Source: Pseudomonas wuhanensis (GTDB lineage: Bacteria > Pseudomonadota > Gammaproteobacteria > Pseudomonadales > Pseudomonadaceae). Taken from it: a stretch of 64,000 nucleotides of DNA. Shown one piece after another: positions 17,116 through 28,207 of the stretch. The translations under genes and the position numbers were made by a program. The notes under the pieces are model-generated. The model searched no databases, was not told the origin of the DNA, and saw only the letters and a program-made list of their open reading frames with translations. Within the stretch, counting starts at the first letter, position 1; every line of letters starts with the position of its first letter. The DNA lies in assembly GCF_030687395.1 (NCBI RefSeq), contig NZ_CP117430.1, positions 4,340,001 to 4,404,000 of the forward strand, in the 5' to 3' direction.

Positions 17116-18783
17116 ATGACATTTTCCATTTCCAGGATCTTCAGGGCGGCCTCATCCGCCCCCTTGAATACTTCGACTCCAACCGTGCGGGCGTCGGCAG
17201 AATCAAACCCGTCGACAGCGCCGCTCCCTCGGCAACCGCAGAAGGACGCGACCGGTTACGTCATAAAAACGGGCACCCTACCAACCAAGTCCAGATGGCT
17301 TCGGAATCTGTTCAGTCACCCGCCTACCCTGCCTACCTCTCCCTTGCCTGCCCCTACTCTGCCTGACCCGCAGCGCAACCTGAACCAGGGACTTCCACCA
17401 GAACTTCTCATACATATCTTTAATCAAGCCCTTCGCGACAAGCCGGTCAACCGAATAAAGACCGAGCAGGCCATTAGCCTGAGTTCTAAAACACTGATGT
17501 ACATTGTAAAGGACAGTGCGCCGCATACGTTTGCGCCCTCGAAGCTGCGGATCCAGAAATTCGACAAGCTCGTGAAAAGTCTGGCAGTCAATGATATCGA
17601 CTCGCACATGCTGGCATTGATGGGCCCCCGGCAGCGCAGCGTACATATCAAGCGCATTCTGGCGATGAATGACAGGGATAATCAGTCGAAGATCATTGCC
17701 GAGACTGGCCCCTCAATGGCGTTTTTCACGCGTGATCAACAAGCCGCCATAGTCACGATCGCTTGTCGCCGAGGCTCCAGCCGCGACGACTTGTGGCGCA
17801 CAAACAAGGCAATCAGTGGGTTGAGCACCGCGCTGGGCCATCTCGTGCCGTCCCAGCGCCGCAGGCTCGTCAACACGGCCTGCTCTCTGCCAGCCACAGA
17901 GCGCGCTGCCACAATCGGCGCGCTAAGCTCTGCAATAGCCTTACTGAAACCTGAGCAGCGCACGAAGATGTTCGAGGCCGCATGCCGTCTGCCCGATCCC
18001 TTACGGGCCAAGGCGCTCGCCGGGCTTTGCGCGGGGCTGGCCTCGCTGACCCCATTGCAACAAGCCTGGTTGATAAACGCCACGCATGATCTCGGGCCCA
18101 TGAAGCCAAAGGCCGATGCACTTGCCAATCTCGGCAGTGCGCTGGAATCACTGACACCTTTGCAGCGTGAGGCAGTGGTCGGGGCCGCCTTCCAGCTGCC
18201 TCAGCCAGACCACAGAGACCACGCGATTGCCGGACTGACCCAGGGATTGGCTTTTCTCGCACCGCTCCAGCGCGTCCGCTTAGTCGAAGGCGCCTTGACG
18301 CTGCTGAGCGAGCATTCCAAAACGCAGGCATTCGCCGCACTGGGAGCCGGGATGGCGCTTCTCGAGCCACTCCAGCAGCGAACACTGATCGACGCCGCAT
18401 TGGGCGCGAGCCCCCTGCACCATAACCCCGAAGCCATCGCCTGCTTGAGCGCGGGTCTTGCTTCCCTTGCAAGGGATCAACGCTGGCGGCTGATTCAGGC
18501 GGCCACGGCGTTGCAGCCCGGCGTCTGGCGGCAGAAGGCGCTCGTGACAATGGCCGGTCAATCGAGCCGCCTCGATGTGGAGCAGCAACAGCGAGTGGTC
18601 CAGGCTGTACTAGATACGCCTTTGGAACGCGACCTGGCCGGCGCCATCGTCGCCATGAACACCGAGCTAAGCCTGTTAGATTCACCGCAGCGTCGGGTCG
18701 TGCTCCACGCATTCAAGAGCCTTCATGATGCGTTGCCTTGGGCCCAAGCGTTCGCCGCTTTGGCCTCAGGCACGCATGAATAA
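17116..18783 (+). CDS. F-box protein with solenoid repeats, predicted type III effector
   Basis: This intact 555-residue member of the family has a Ser/Thr/Pro-rich start (1-85). The F-box-like segment is near 90-133 (NQGLPPELLIHIFNQAL), followed by the conserved LMGPRQ linker. About ten degenerate repeats follow, with cores such as GLCAGLASLTPLQQAWLI and GLTQGLAFLAPLQRVRLV. Repeats here have diverged far more than in the 38283 paralogue, suggesting an older gene. The hrp box upstream supports secretion by the type III system. A role as substrate adaptor of a host SCF complex is inferred from the F-box only. Confidence 0.8.
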   Translation: MTFSISRIFRAASSAPLNTSTPTVRASAESNPSTAPLPRQPQKDATGYVIKTGTLPTKSRWLRNLFSHPPTLPTSPLPAPTLPDPQRNLNQGLPPELLIHIFNQALRDKPVNRIKTEQAISLSSKTLMYIVKDSAPHTFAPSKLRIQKFDKLVKSLAVNDIDSHMLALMGPRQRSVHIKRILAMNDRDNQSKIIAETGPSMAFFTRDQQAAIVTIACRRGSSRDDLWRTNKAISGLSTALGHLVPSQRRRLVNTACSLPATERAATIGALSSAIALLKPEQRTKMFEAACRLPDPLRAKALAGLCAGLASLTPLQQAWLINATHDLGPMKPKADALANLGSALESLTPLQREAVVGAAFQLPQPDHRDHAIAGLTQGLAFLAPLQRVRLVEGALTLLSEHSKTQAFAALGAGMALLEPLQQRTLIDAALGASPLHHNPEAIACLSAGLASLARDQRWRLIQAATALQPGVWRQKALVTMAGQSSRLDVEQQQRVVQAVLDTPLERDLAGAIVAMNTELSLLDSPQRRVVLHAFKSLHDALPWAQAFAALASGTHE

Positions 18784-18803
18784 CATCAACCACCAAAGAC
18801 CAG

Positions 18804-18832
18804 GGAACCCGAACGCCCTGCTGGCCCACTCA
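18804..18832 (+). promoter_or_regulatory. hrp box of F-box gene at 18924
   Basis: GGAACC, 16 bases, CCACTCA, a perfect match just after the stop of the previous F-box gene. It could drive the genes at 18924 and 20576 together. Confidence 0.9.
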
Positions 18833-18923
18833 CTCCCAACGCTGCACACGCGCAAATGCTCCCGAGCGAGCGCCGCTCCACAAGGGGTTTCGTCAACCAA
18901 TACCTACAAGGACTACATCACCG

Positions 18924-20519
18924 ATGGTGCGTTCAATCTCTCCCCCACCCGTGACGTCTCACCCGGTCTCAACGGAGCCGTTAGCCGGCACCTCGGCGAG
19001 CGGCCCAGCTATCTCACCTCAGGCATTCTCTCCCCAGGCACGACCCGAAACCGCTGACCGAGCGACTCTCCAAGAGGAGCCGATTAAGCAGGCTACGTTT
19101 GCCTCCATAGGGCTGTTGGCCCTGCCACCGGAACTGCTGCAAATGATCGTCGGCAACCTGTCCACCGGACTTGTGGGCGATCCGCTCAAGACCGCGTGGC
19201 AGGTGCATCAGCTCCAAAGGACTCATCCTGTGCTTAAGAGCGCGATCAATGGCTATCAGTCGCTGACCGCCCACCATGCCCCGCTGAAAAAGTTGAAAGC
19301 AGTGTTCAACACGAGCATGAAGAAAGTGCCAGCCGACCAGATGACACCCCGCATGTTGTTGCTCATGGGGCCTGATCAACGACGCGAGCAGGTGGAGAAC
19401 TGCCTCAAAATGACTGGCAAACTGCAGCAATCCTTGATGATCCGGCTAATCTAGGAGATAGCGGCGTTCGAGACGCGCGAACAGGCCAAACTCATCGAGG
19501 CCATCGTGGATCTGACAGATCCCAAGCAGAAGTCCGCAGCCATCGCATGTGCAGGCCCACTGCTAGCCGTGCTTGAGCGCTCCCAGCGCACGGAATTGTT
19601 TAAGGCCACGATGAACCTGAACATCGAGGATGCTGGTGATGCCCTTGGTGGATTGGCCGTTGGACTGGCTTCCCTGGAGCCCATGCAGCGCAGGTCAGTC
19701 ATTGAGGCGATACTCAGCTTGAATCATGAGGATGACGCAACCTTCCTAATGATCCTGGGCCGCGTGCTGACGTTAATTGAATCGGACCAGCGCGAATCGA
19801 TTGTGACCGCCAGTCTGTCCTTCATCAACGAGGAGGATAGAGCCGAGGCGATCGCAGGCTTGGGGTGCGGGCTGGAAGTGCTCACCCCTTTGCAACGAAA
19901 ACGGTTGTTCGAGGCCGGTGTCCAACTCATAGAGCAAAGTCACTGGGCAGTGGCAATGGCAGGTCTGAGCCACGGGTTCAAATTCATGCCCGAGGACTTG
20001 AAAAAATTGATAGTTCAACGGACATGTCAAGAGGAGGACAGAGAGATCCAGTCGACCATGGTGGACGGGCTGAGTACCAGCCTGGAACACCTTGAAACAG
20101 AGCAGCGGCTCAACCTGGTCGCGGTGGCTCTGACAATTGAAGCCAGTGACGACCAGGACATTGCCATTGCAGGACTGTGCGGCAAGTTGGAGTGTTTCGA
20201 GGCACTCGAGCAATCAGCGCTATTCGAATCGGCGATGGAATTGGCCGGGCAAGAAGCTACGCAGTCCATCCTGACGCTGACAGGCAAAATTGCACTGCTC
20301 AATGAATTGCAGAGGGATAAACTCATTAAGGTCGCCTTACAGCTAGAGGGCTACGAACAGGCTAACGTCCTGGGGGCCTTGGGCAATGCGTTGCCATTGT
20401 TGACCCCTAAGCATCAAGAAACTGTGTTGGAAGCAGCGAGCTTGCTGGAAGAGCCCGGATATCAGGCTCACGCGCTCGCTGGCCTGGTCTTAGGGACCGT
20501 CCAGATCCGTCCCGCCTGA
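18924..20519 (+). pseudogene. F-box/solenoid effector with an in-frame amber codon
   Basis: One frame of 531 codons runs through, interrupted by a single TAG at 19452-19454. Before it are the Ser/Pro-rich N-terminus, an F-box-like segment near residues 65-107 (LLALPPELLQMIVGNL) and the LLMGPDQ linker. After it the solenoid repeats continue to 20519 (for example GLAVGLASLEPMQRRSVI). As written, translation would give a 176-residue F-box piece without a substrate-binding domain. Amber suppression or a sequencing error are alternatives. The hrp box is intact, so the loss seems recent. Confidence 0.75.
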
Positions 20520-20575
20520 AGTACTCACGCTCGTTGGAATTGAGCCGATCCCGTTAATTTGAGAATTCATGCTGC

Positions 20576-22022
20576 ATGAGCCTGTTAATTAGCCCTTCCT
20601 CGCCAGTGCCATTTGCAACCGAACCCCAGGGTTCAATCGCAGCCCTGCCTGCCGCACCATTCGAATCCTCCCCATGCCCGACATCGCCGCCCGGCGCGCG
20701 CAGGAACAGCCAGGGCGATTGGATCAAGCCCGCCCAGGTTTCAGAAAAAACCTGCTTGCCCCATCCCGCCCTGACCGAGGCACCTGACCCTATCGGGAAA
20801 AACTTCGGTGAACTCCCGGTCGAATTAGCCAGGAAAATTTTCCAGAAAGTCGCCACCCCCGATGAAGGCGACTCGTTGGGAGGCTACTGTCGTCTAAAAC
20901 CCCTACTGACTACGTCAAAAACATTCGCAGCTGTGATCAAGGGTGACATCTTGCTCACCTCGCACCATGCCTTCCTGGAAAGGCTGACCAAGGAATTCTA
21001 TTCGGTTGTCGCGCGTATGCCCCCGCATGAGTTCACTGACTATATGATCGCGCTTATACCCCCTACAGAGCGCAAAGAGTTAGTCACGCTCATCTTGGAC
21101 ATGACCGATCCGGAAGAGAAAGCTGAGGGGGCTGAAAAACCTGTGCGAAGGATGGGTCTCTCTGAACAACCAAGACGTACAAAAAGTGATCTGTGCTGTC
21201 TTCGATGAGCCCGACATGAGTCTCAAAGTTTCGTACATGTTGTCACTAGCTGTAAACAAGGCGCCTTTGACTCTAAAACAACACAATGACCAGCTAAAAT
21301 ATGCAATGGGCCTGTCTAATCCTTATTACAAGGACACTGCACTTGCAGCCGTCGGCGCCGGGTGGTCCGTCTACACGCCCGACCAACAATCGGACCTTTT
21401 TGAGGCCGTGCTCGCCATGCTGACACCCAACGATGCGGTAGGCCTCCAGATCATGGCAATGAGTGGACTTGGGATGGTACTCGAACATATTGGAGAGGCA
21501 CAGCGTACCGAGCTTGTCAACAAAAGCCTCGCGCTGGAGGCCCCCATATCCAAGGCAGGAGCGATCACCAGTCTTTCCCCAAGGCTGCACGTTCTCACAC
21601 CGTCACAGCGTAACGCTTTTGTCACCCACACCCTTAAGATGGATAGTGAAAGCGCGGGATGGGCGATCTGTGGGTTGGGTGTAAGGTCAGACTGCCTGAC
21701 CGTGCGGCAGCGTAATGACTTGGTCGACTACACCCTGCAAATGCCTCCTGACTCAACACAGGTCGCAGCCTTAAAGGGCTTGGCCGAAGGATTCGAGTTT
21801 CTGACCCCCTCCCAGCGGATCCAGCTTGTCGAGGCCGCTGTCATTTTGGCCGATAGCACTGAGCGATCCAGTGTCATTGAAGCAATGGGCGCCGGACTTG
21901 CCTTCATCCAGAACGAGCAGCGTGATCAGCTATTCAAGGCGACCTTGCAGCTACGCGACCCGCTGGAACAGGCCATTGCACTGGCGGGTCTCGCCCGCGG
22001 CCTGCCCCTTGCGAACGGTTAA
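20576..22022 (+). pseudogene. F-box/solenoid effector with a frameshift in a G run
   Basis: The first frame (20576-21208) encodes a Ser/Pro-rich N-terminus and an F-box-like segment near residues 76-118 (FGELPVELARKIFQKV). The repeats continue in another frame to 22022. Removing one G from the GGGGG run at about 21124-21130 restores one protein of ~480 residues across the joint (AEGLKNLCEGW). It lies 57 bases after the previous gene with no own hrp box, so co-transcription is likely. The run could be a slippage or phase-variable site. Confidence 0.75.
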
Positions 22023-22473
22023 CAGCTCCAGAGACCACAAGGAATATTCCTAGTGATGAAACTCTCCATTCGTACTGATGGTGGGAATACTACTCACACA
22101 TCGCCCCGCTGCTGCCGTCAGCACTGGCAGACCTCGCGCAAGGTTAGCCTATCGTGAACGGCTAACACGTTCAGTTATCCGCGCGGGGCCGCCTGACCCT
22201 GATGGCACTCTCACACATATGGATGCGCCATCCACGGTCGGCTGCAGAGAAAGGTTAGGCCGTGGGCAAAGGACACTCGGTTTGACATTTATTTGATCCA
22301 GCAATGGGTGATGCCCTGGCATCCCTGAAGCCAAGACAGCATAACCACCTGATCGATGCGTAGTCTTGACTCTTCATTCTAAGCCATATCCCGCGGTGGT
22401 AACCGGCGACGCTCGAAAAGTTCGGGCTGTCGGCCCAGCGTAGCCCATTAGCTCTGCAAGGAAACCGTCTCGC
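22023..22473. other. Intergenic stretch without a recognisable gene
   Basis: About 450 bases separate two F-box genes. I find no hrp box, no convincing reading frame and no IS end here. It may hold a long leader for the gene at 22474, which has AAGGAA about 10 bases before its ATG. Confidence 0.4.
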
Positions 22474-24240
22474 ATGCTGCTCCCTACCCACTCATCACCC
22501 TTTACGCCTCAAATTCTGGCTTCCGAGGGGCCAATGCCAGCACCCCCGACTGCGCAGAGCCCTCCCCACCAGACACAGCCAGCAATGCCTCGGGCGCGCT
22601 TACCTAGCCCTTTAATCCAAGGTGGCAACCCCAGCCTGAGAACCACACTGACAGCACTCAGGCTACACAAAGCCGTCCCTGACCAGATCAGTTTCGGTGA
22701 TATGCCCTCGGAAATCGGCGACATGATCATCGCGCATGTCGCTGCAGATTGCCCACAAACGGCCGTCCGCGACCTGGAGCGACTTGCTGATACCAGCCGG
22801 CATTTGCGCCAGATACTCACGGTGGACGGCACCTTCGCCCCTCACTTCAAACTACTCAAAAGCCTGGTGAGCACCTTCAATGGCATTCTCAGCAAAGAAC
22901 GACTTTCTCCGTTAGCCATCAGCTCCACGTTGCCGATGATGCCCCCCAAACAGCGCCACCAGGTGGTTGAACGCATCCAGAATGAGTTGATCACGGATAT
23001 GGTTCCTGTGCCCGGAGGCACGCCACCGCGTACGCTCAAACTCGCTATGTTGCAGTCCATCGGTCACCAGCTGACGCTCTTCACACCAGCTGATCGGATG
23101 ACCTTGGTAGATGAAGTGTGTCGCTTACCAAATTTTGCTGAAAGCGGCTTTGCGATCGGCGCAATGGGCACGCAAAGCAGCCAGCTTGAGCTTGCGGAGC
23201 ACGATAAGCTGCTCGCTGCGGCCTTTGCGCTGGCCGATCGCAGTAAGCCTCCAGCCATACTGGGATTGATAACGGGGCTGGCGGCCTTGAATTCAGACCA
23301 GCGCCTGATGCTGCTGGGGGCGGCACTCGCCGCTGATCCTGAACATTTAAAAACACTGTACCTGTGCTCTCTGGGTCGAAAAGCCGGAGATCTAGATAAA
23401 ACGCTGCACCCCCTGTTACTCAATGCGGGCCTTGGTTTGTCAGCCAATCACAGAGCGTACTTCGTCAGGGACTGCGCGCATGGTCTGGCATCCTTTACGC
23501 CGAACCAGCAGCAACGCTTGATTGATGCCGCCTGCCAGTTCGAAGAAGGCGCACATGGCACCACCGCGCTCAGTGGATTCGGTGCTTCGTTGAAGGATAT
23601 CAGCCTGGATCAACGCGCCCAACTCATCGATGCGACCTTGAAGTTAGACCAGCACGCAACTATCGGTGTGGCGATTCAGGGAATGTGCGCAGGGATGGCC
23701 AGCCTCGACAGCACGCAACAAGATGCACTGGTCAGCGCAGCCTGTCGCATGGGCGCAAATGAGAACAAAGCGACGACCCTGAGGAGTCTTGGCTCAACGG
23801 TCGGGACTTTAGAACATTCGCAACACCAGCGCATCATCAACGCTGTATTTGCCCTTCCCACGGCTAAACTCCAAGCCAGCGCGCTGACCGGTCTGTGCGC
23901 GCAGCTTAAAGCACTCAACGTTGAGCAAAGGGCATCACTGGTCAACCGTGTCCTGAACTTAGAAGACCAACTTACCAAAGCTTTGCTGCTCGTAAGCATG
24001 GTCCCATCCATTGCATTTTTACCCTTCGAAACGCATCGGCGATTAGTCGATGCCGTAAAAGCCATTACAGACGAACCGATAAAACGTTGGGTCATGGGAG
24101 AACTGACTCATGCAATCATGTCCTTTGAGCCAGAGCTGCAACAAGAACTGATCGACATTATATTCGCGCAGCCTGCAAATGAGGTACAAGCGAGCAACAT
24201 TGCCGAACTGGCGCGGGCATTGAAGCCGAAAGCCTTCTGA
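22474..24240 (+). CDS. F-box protein with solenoid repeats, predicted effector
   Basis: This intact 588-residue protein is the longest of the family. Residues 1-70 are Pro/Ser/Thr/Gln-rich. The F-box-like segment is near 72-115 (ISFGDMPSEIGDMIIAHV), followed by the linker MMPPKQR. About ten divergent repeats follow, such as GFGASLKDISLDQRAQLI and GLCAQLKALNVEQRASLV. No hrp box was found in the 450 bases upstream, so expression may depend on read-through from 18804 or on an unrecognised promoter. Function by family inference only. Confidence 0.75.
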   Translation: MLLPTHSSPFTPQILASEGPMPAPPTAQSPPHQTQPAMPRARLPSPLIQGGNPSLRTTLTALRLHKAVPDQISFGDMPSEIGDMIIAHVAADCPQTAVRDLERLADTSRHLRQILTVDGTFAPHFKLLKSLVSTFNGILSKERLSPLAISSTLPMMPPKQRHQVVERIQNELITDMVPVPGGTPPRTLKLAMLQSIGHQLTLFTPADRMTLVDEVCRLPNFAESGFAIGAMGTQSSQLELAEHDKLLAAAFALADRSKPPAILGLITGLAALNSDQRLMLLGAALAADPEHLKTLYLCSLGRKAGDLDKTLHPLLLNAGLGLSANHRAYFVRDCAHGLASFTPNQQQRLIDAACQFEEGAHGTTALSGFGASLKDISLDQRAQLIDATLKLDQHATIGVAIQGMCAGMASLDSTQQDALVSAACRMGANENKATTLRSLGSTVGTLEHSQHQRIINAVFALPTAKLQASALTGLCAQLKALNVEQRASLVNRVLNLEDQLTKALLLVSMVPSIAFLPFETHRRLVDAVKAITDEPIKRWVMGELTHAIMSFEPELQQELIDIIFAQPANEVQASNIAELARALKPKAF

Positions 24241-24289
24241 TTGGAAGCTCCGGGCCAGCCAATAAATGGCGGGCCTTTACGCGCCATCA

Positions 24290-24490
24290 GAAAGAACTCC
24301 CGGGGCGTTGGCTATGGCCCCGGTGTTGCTTGTTGCCCCGACGCACGCAACACGCGATAAAACGTCGCCTCCGATGCCAGAAAGTGTTCTTGATCGGCCA
24401 GGCGCGGCACGATCTGGGTCGGCGGCAGATGGGCGCACTCAGAACTATTACACAGTGTCACAATCGCCTGTTGACGCCTGCTATTATTCC
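24290..24490 (-). pseudogene. IS3-family OrfB fragment
   Basis: The minus frame reads CNSSECAHLPPTQIVPRLAD then FLASEATFYRVLRA, the N-terminal region of an IS3 OrfB integrase. It is the same element type as at 31053-32490. Everything downstream of residue ~60 is lost. Confidence 0.7.
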
Positions 24491-24697
24491 GTGGCACTGC
24501 CACGTCTCCCTTTCAATGCCGAAGCGCACGAGTATCACTTTCCCAGCGCTATTACCGCCAAGCTTGCCATTGCCGATGAACTCGCGCAGCCGTTATCCAA
24601 ACTCTCAACCGAGAATCAAGCTTTCATCCACCAAGTGCTGAATGAAACGCTGACACGCCGTGTTGTCCTGGAGCGCATCAGGGAGCGGCGGCAAAAA
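24491..24697 (+). other. Unidentified coding fragment cut by IS30
   Basis: An open frame of about 70 residues (LPRLPFNAEAHEYHFPSAIT to RERRQKL) sits between IS3 and IS30 remnants. It is helical and charged toward its end. It could be the 5' part of a lost effector or regulator, but nothing identifies it. Confidence 0.3.
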
Positions 24698-25090
24698 CTG
24701 AGTGCAACACCTGACCTTTCCGGTACGGTGCAGCCCCTATGTCTTATTCCGAACTCAGCGTTGAAGAGCGCGCCACCATTCAAATCGGTCATGCCCAAGG
24801 CTTCAGCCTGCGTAGGATTGCCTGCTTGATCACCCGATCCCCTTCGACCATCAGCCGGGAGCTGCGCCGCAATCGAGATGCCTGCGGCGGCTACTCGGCC
24901 CGTGTGGCCCAGCAGCAGATGCAGGCCCGCCGCCAGGTTTGTCGACCGATGCGAAAGTTGTTGCCGGGTAGCGAGCGCTTCGAGCTGGTGGCCCATATGT
25001 TGCGTGAGCGTTTGTCTCCCGAGCAGATTGCCGGCAAGCTGCGCAGCATGAACATTCCCAGAGCCTCAGAGATGCCTACGTCTGTCGCGA
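24698..25090 (+). pseudogene. IS30-family transposase, N-terminal fragment
   Basis: It is nearly identical to the start of the element at 1, with the left terminal repeat CTGAGTGCAACAC at 24698-24710. The gene is cut at 25090 by the end of an IS3-type element. Confidence 0.85.
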
Positions 25091-25429
<339 letters not shown>

Positions 25430-25431
25430 TT

Positions 25432-25578
25432 ATGGGGCGGCCTGCAGGCTGGATGCAAAAGTTGACGGGGCGTGGAGCGATGCGTTCGCCAGGTGCGCCG
25501 TCACTTCGTAATGAAATCGAGCGGCTGTTCTGGAAACAAATCGCAACCGGGATCACAAGCGAAAAGGCAGCAGAGACT
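25432..25578 (+). pseudogene. Second IS30-type transposase, N-terminal fragment
   Basis: The frame MGRPAGWMQKLTGRGAMRSP then IATGITSEKAAETTGV is the typical start of a different IS30-family transposase. It breaks off at about 25578, where an unrelated metallo-beta-lactamase fragment begins. Confidence 0.6.
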
Positions 25579-25579
25579 A

Positions 25580-25866
25580 CTGGCGTACCCATGCTCACGC
25601 CGACCACACACGAGGCGATCATGCATTCCGCCAGGCGGGTGCCCAGGTCGTCGGACTGCGGCTTGACGATGTAGCGCAGTTTTTTGGCATTCCTCAGGCG
25701 AATCAGGGCACGGGCGCAGTTGACCTCGGCGACCGGAGGATTGTCGTCTTCACCATTCCAGGCCATGAACCCTCGCACGTAGCCTTCCACGATCCGCGAA
25801 CCGGCTATCTGTTCACTGGCGACACCTTCTATCCTGACCGGCTCTATGTTCCTCGCGCCAACTTCG
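25580..25866 (+). pseudogene. Metallo-beta-lactamase-fold hydrolase fragment
   Basis: A frame lacking both start and stop contains the metal-binding motif HAHADHTRGDH and later PGHEPSHVAFHD and FTGDTFYP. This is the signature order of a metallo-beta-lactamase-fold hydrolase. Both ends are lost to IS sequences. It is probably a piece of a chromosomal housekeeping or detoxification gene carried into this scrap heap. Confidence 0.7.
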
Positions 25867-25873
25867 CGTCATA

Positions 25874-26900
25874 TCAGGCCATCTGTGCGAAATACAGCTT
25901 TGGCGTCGGCCCCGGCTTTGCCACCTTCAGGGCTTCGTATACCTGCGGCAGGTATTTCCCACACACCCGGTTGGCCAGAAAGCCGAAATAGCGGATCATC
26001 CGGAAATGCTTCTGCGGGATGTGCTGCACCACACGGCGCAGCATGTCGGCCTGGCTCAGCGACTCCTGCTGATAGGTCTGCGTGCGGTGATTCAAGTACG
26101 TAAAGCTCAACGTCGTGCCCGATGTGTAATGCGCCAACCGGCTGCCCGAGATCGGAGGCTTCTTCAGGTAACGACCCAGGTAATTCACGGTCTTTCGCCC
26201 GTTTTCCGTCTTCTTCGACCGGTAGATATGCCAGTGTTGGCCGCCCGCAGTGAGCACCAGGCGGCGCCAGTCGCTTTCGCAGGTGATGTGCGCTAATTCC
26301 GGCGGCAACACGAGCTGGCCCCATTGCTCCAAGAGGTAGTTGCGCACATTCCACATCCAGCGCCGGCGCATCGCCTTTTCATGAAACGCCAGATTTTTCC
26401 AGACGCCCTGCCCCTCCAGGCCACCAGCGGTCGCCGAGAGGTGCACGTGAGGGTGCCAGTTGAGCCGCCGACCGTAGGTGTGGAGCGCGCCAAACAGCCC
26501 GACGCGCAAGCCTCGCCGCCTGGCGGCATACAACAGGTTGTCCGCCGCCAGGCGGCACAGCGCATCGAGCAGAGCACGGTTGTGAAAGAACACTGGCCAC
26601 AGCGTGTCGGGCAGCGTAAACACCAGGTGGTACCAGGCGCAGTCGGGCAAGCGGTTGTGTTGGACGGCGATCCACTGATCGGTGGCTTTTTTGCCGCACG
26701 ACGGACAGGCTCGGCAGTGGCAGGTGTTGCACCGGTATTTGACGTGCGGGCAGTGCCCATCGCCGCAGGTGCAGTGCTTCACGCCCAGGATCGAGGTGCC
26801 GCTGGCCAGCATTTTGCTCACCGATTCCACTTCGATGGCGTAGACCGCTGCCCTCCAGCAACCCTGGCCAGCCGCCGTTGGCCGTGAACAGGTTTTTCAA
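25874..26900 (-). pseudogene. IS91-family HUH transposase, near-complete with N-terminal frameshift
   Basis: The main frame (26830 to 25874, 318 residues) contains the Cys-rich zinc region (CHCRACPSCGKK), the HUH motif NWHPHVHL and the two-tyrosine region YLGRYLKKPPIS. It ends with a typical IRYFGFLANRVCGKYLPQVY block. The first ~20 residues (from 26900, MKNLFTANGGWPGLLE) are in another frame because two bases are missing near 26853 compared with the copy at 1762. IS91 elements move by rolling-circle transposition and can carry neighbouring DNA. Confidence 0.85.
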
Positions 26901-26995
26901 AGGCGGGGTTTGAAGCCAGCGGACCGGCTGGAACGGGCTATGGAGTGGCGTCGAGCGGTTAGGACAGTGCCCCTCACGTCAGCGGGCCATCCAGA

Positions 26996-27158
26996 CTATT
27001 GTGGTCCACGCGCGGCCTGCAGCAGGGCATCGATGCGCGCGCTACTTGCCCCCAATCCGGCGGCGTGCAGGGCGCTGGCGACGCCCCTGCGAGTTCTTAA
27101 CGATCCGTCGTCGTTATGCAGGTGCGCGTTGATTTGCTCATCCGTAGCACCGGGCCGT
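26996..27158 (-). pseudogene. Duplicated 3' end of the ATDEQI-repeat effector gene
   Basis: One complete repeat ending LLQAARGPQ is nearly identical to the end of the gene at 1103-1666, in inverted orientation. It is followed by the same ~70-base spacer and then IS91. Upstream it is fused in frame to the C-terminus of an IS6-type transposase, giving a chimeric frame from about 27484. Confidence 0.8.
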
Positions 27159-27570
27159 GTTGTCGGCTTACTTGCGTCGGTGCCATCAATAGCGAACTGG
27201 CCCTTGCGGATCATGTGAATCAGTTCGATTCCGGCGAGCACGCAGTTGGCGCACCGGAACGATTTGAAGTTGAGCATCGGCCTGGTCACCCGCTTGATGG
27301 CGCGATGGTCCTGCTCGACGATGTTGTTGAGGTATTTAACCTGGCGCACCAGAATGAGCACGTTGCGAGCGGTGTTGATCGCATCGATTGCGGCCTTTTT
27401 AGCGCCGCTCTTGTCCATCGCGACCTTATCCGGCTCGCCGTTCGCTTTAATGGCCTTGTCGAAGAAGCGCCTGGCCGCAGCCATGTCGCGCTTTGCCGTC
27501 AGCAGGAAATCGACGGTCTTGCCGTGCTTGTCGACGGCGCGGTAGAGGTACTTGGGGTCGCTTCAGAAAA
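27159..27570 (-). pseudogene. IS6-family transposase, C-terminal fragment
   Basis: The frame contains KYLYRAVDKHGKTVDFLLTA, KVAMDKSGAKKAAID and VKYLNNIVEQDHRAIKRVTR, the late DDE region of an IS6/IS26-type transposase. The N-terminal half is missing. Its last residues run without a stop into the effector repeat. Confidence 0.8.
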
Positions 27571-27712
27571 CGGAATTTAAAGAACTAGGCAGCCTGCGGC
27601 TGCAAATCGCCCGTTCTTGCTATCGCATAGCATCAGGAAAACCGAGTTGCCCATCAGAGCTACCACGGGGCTGCGCTTTGTCATGGCAGCTGTAATCGAT
27701 CATCATAAAGCC

Positions 27713-28145
27713 CACCTACCGCCCGAAAACACTCACCTGCAAAGCGAAAATGACTGGCGACACTTGATACTCAACGCCGGCGGCCAGCATTGGCACGTCT
27801 ATGTGTCGAAGAGGACGGCAAACGGGCGAAAGACGGTGAATTACCTGGGCCGTCACCTGAAAAAACCGCCGATCTCGGGCAGCCGCCTGGCGCATTACAC
27901 CTCCAGTGCGACGTTGAGCTTCACCTACCTGGATCACCGCACGCAGACCTACCAGGAGGAGTCGCTGAGCCAGACGGACATGCTGCGCCGGGTGGTGCAG
28001 CACATCCCGGAAAAGCACTTTCGGATGATTCGGTATTTTGGTTTTCTGGCTAATCGGGTGTGTGGTCAGCAGTTACCACGGGTTTACGAAGCGTTGAAGA
28101 TGGAGGCGCGCGGCAAAGCGCCCAAGAGGGCAGCCTACGGCTGCA
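27713..28145 (+). pseudogene. IS91-family transposase, C-terminal fragment
   Basis: About 140 residues match the end of the transposase at 25874 (YLGRHLKKPPISGSRLAHYT, IRYFGFLANRVCGQQLPRVY). The sequence GGGCAGCCTACGGCTGCAAA at 28127-28146 recurs as near copies at 27588-27607 and about 33917-33936, so it may be the element's terminus. The hrp box of the next effector begins about 60 bases later. Confidence 0.8.
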
Positions 28146-28207
28146 AATGGGTCCGTGCCCACTTCACAGCCATGTTGCCTGGCCCGCGTGTTCCCCCGCC
28201 CGCCTTC

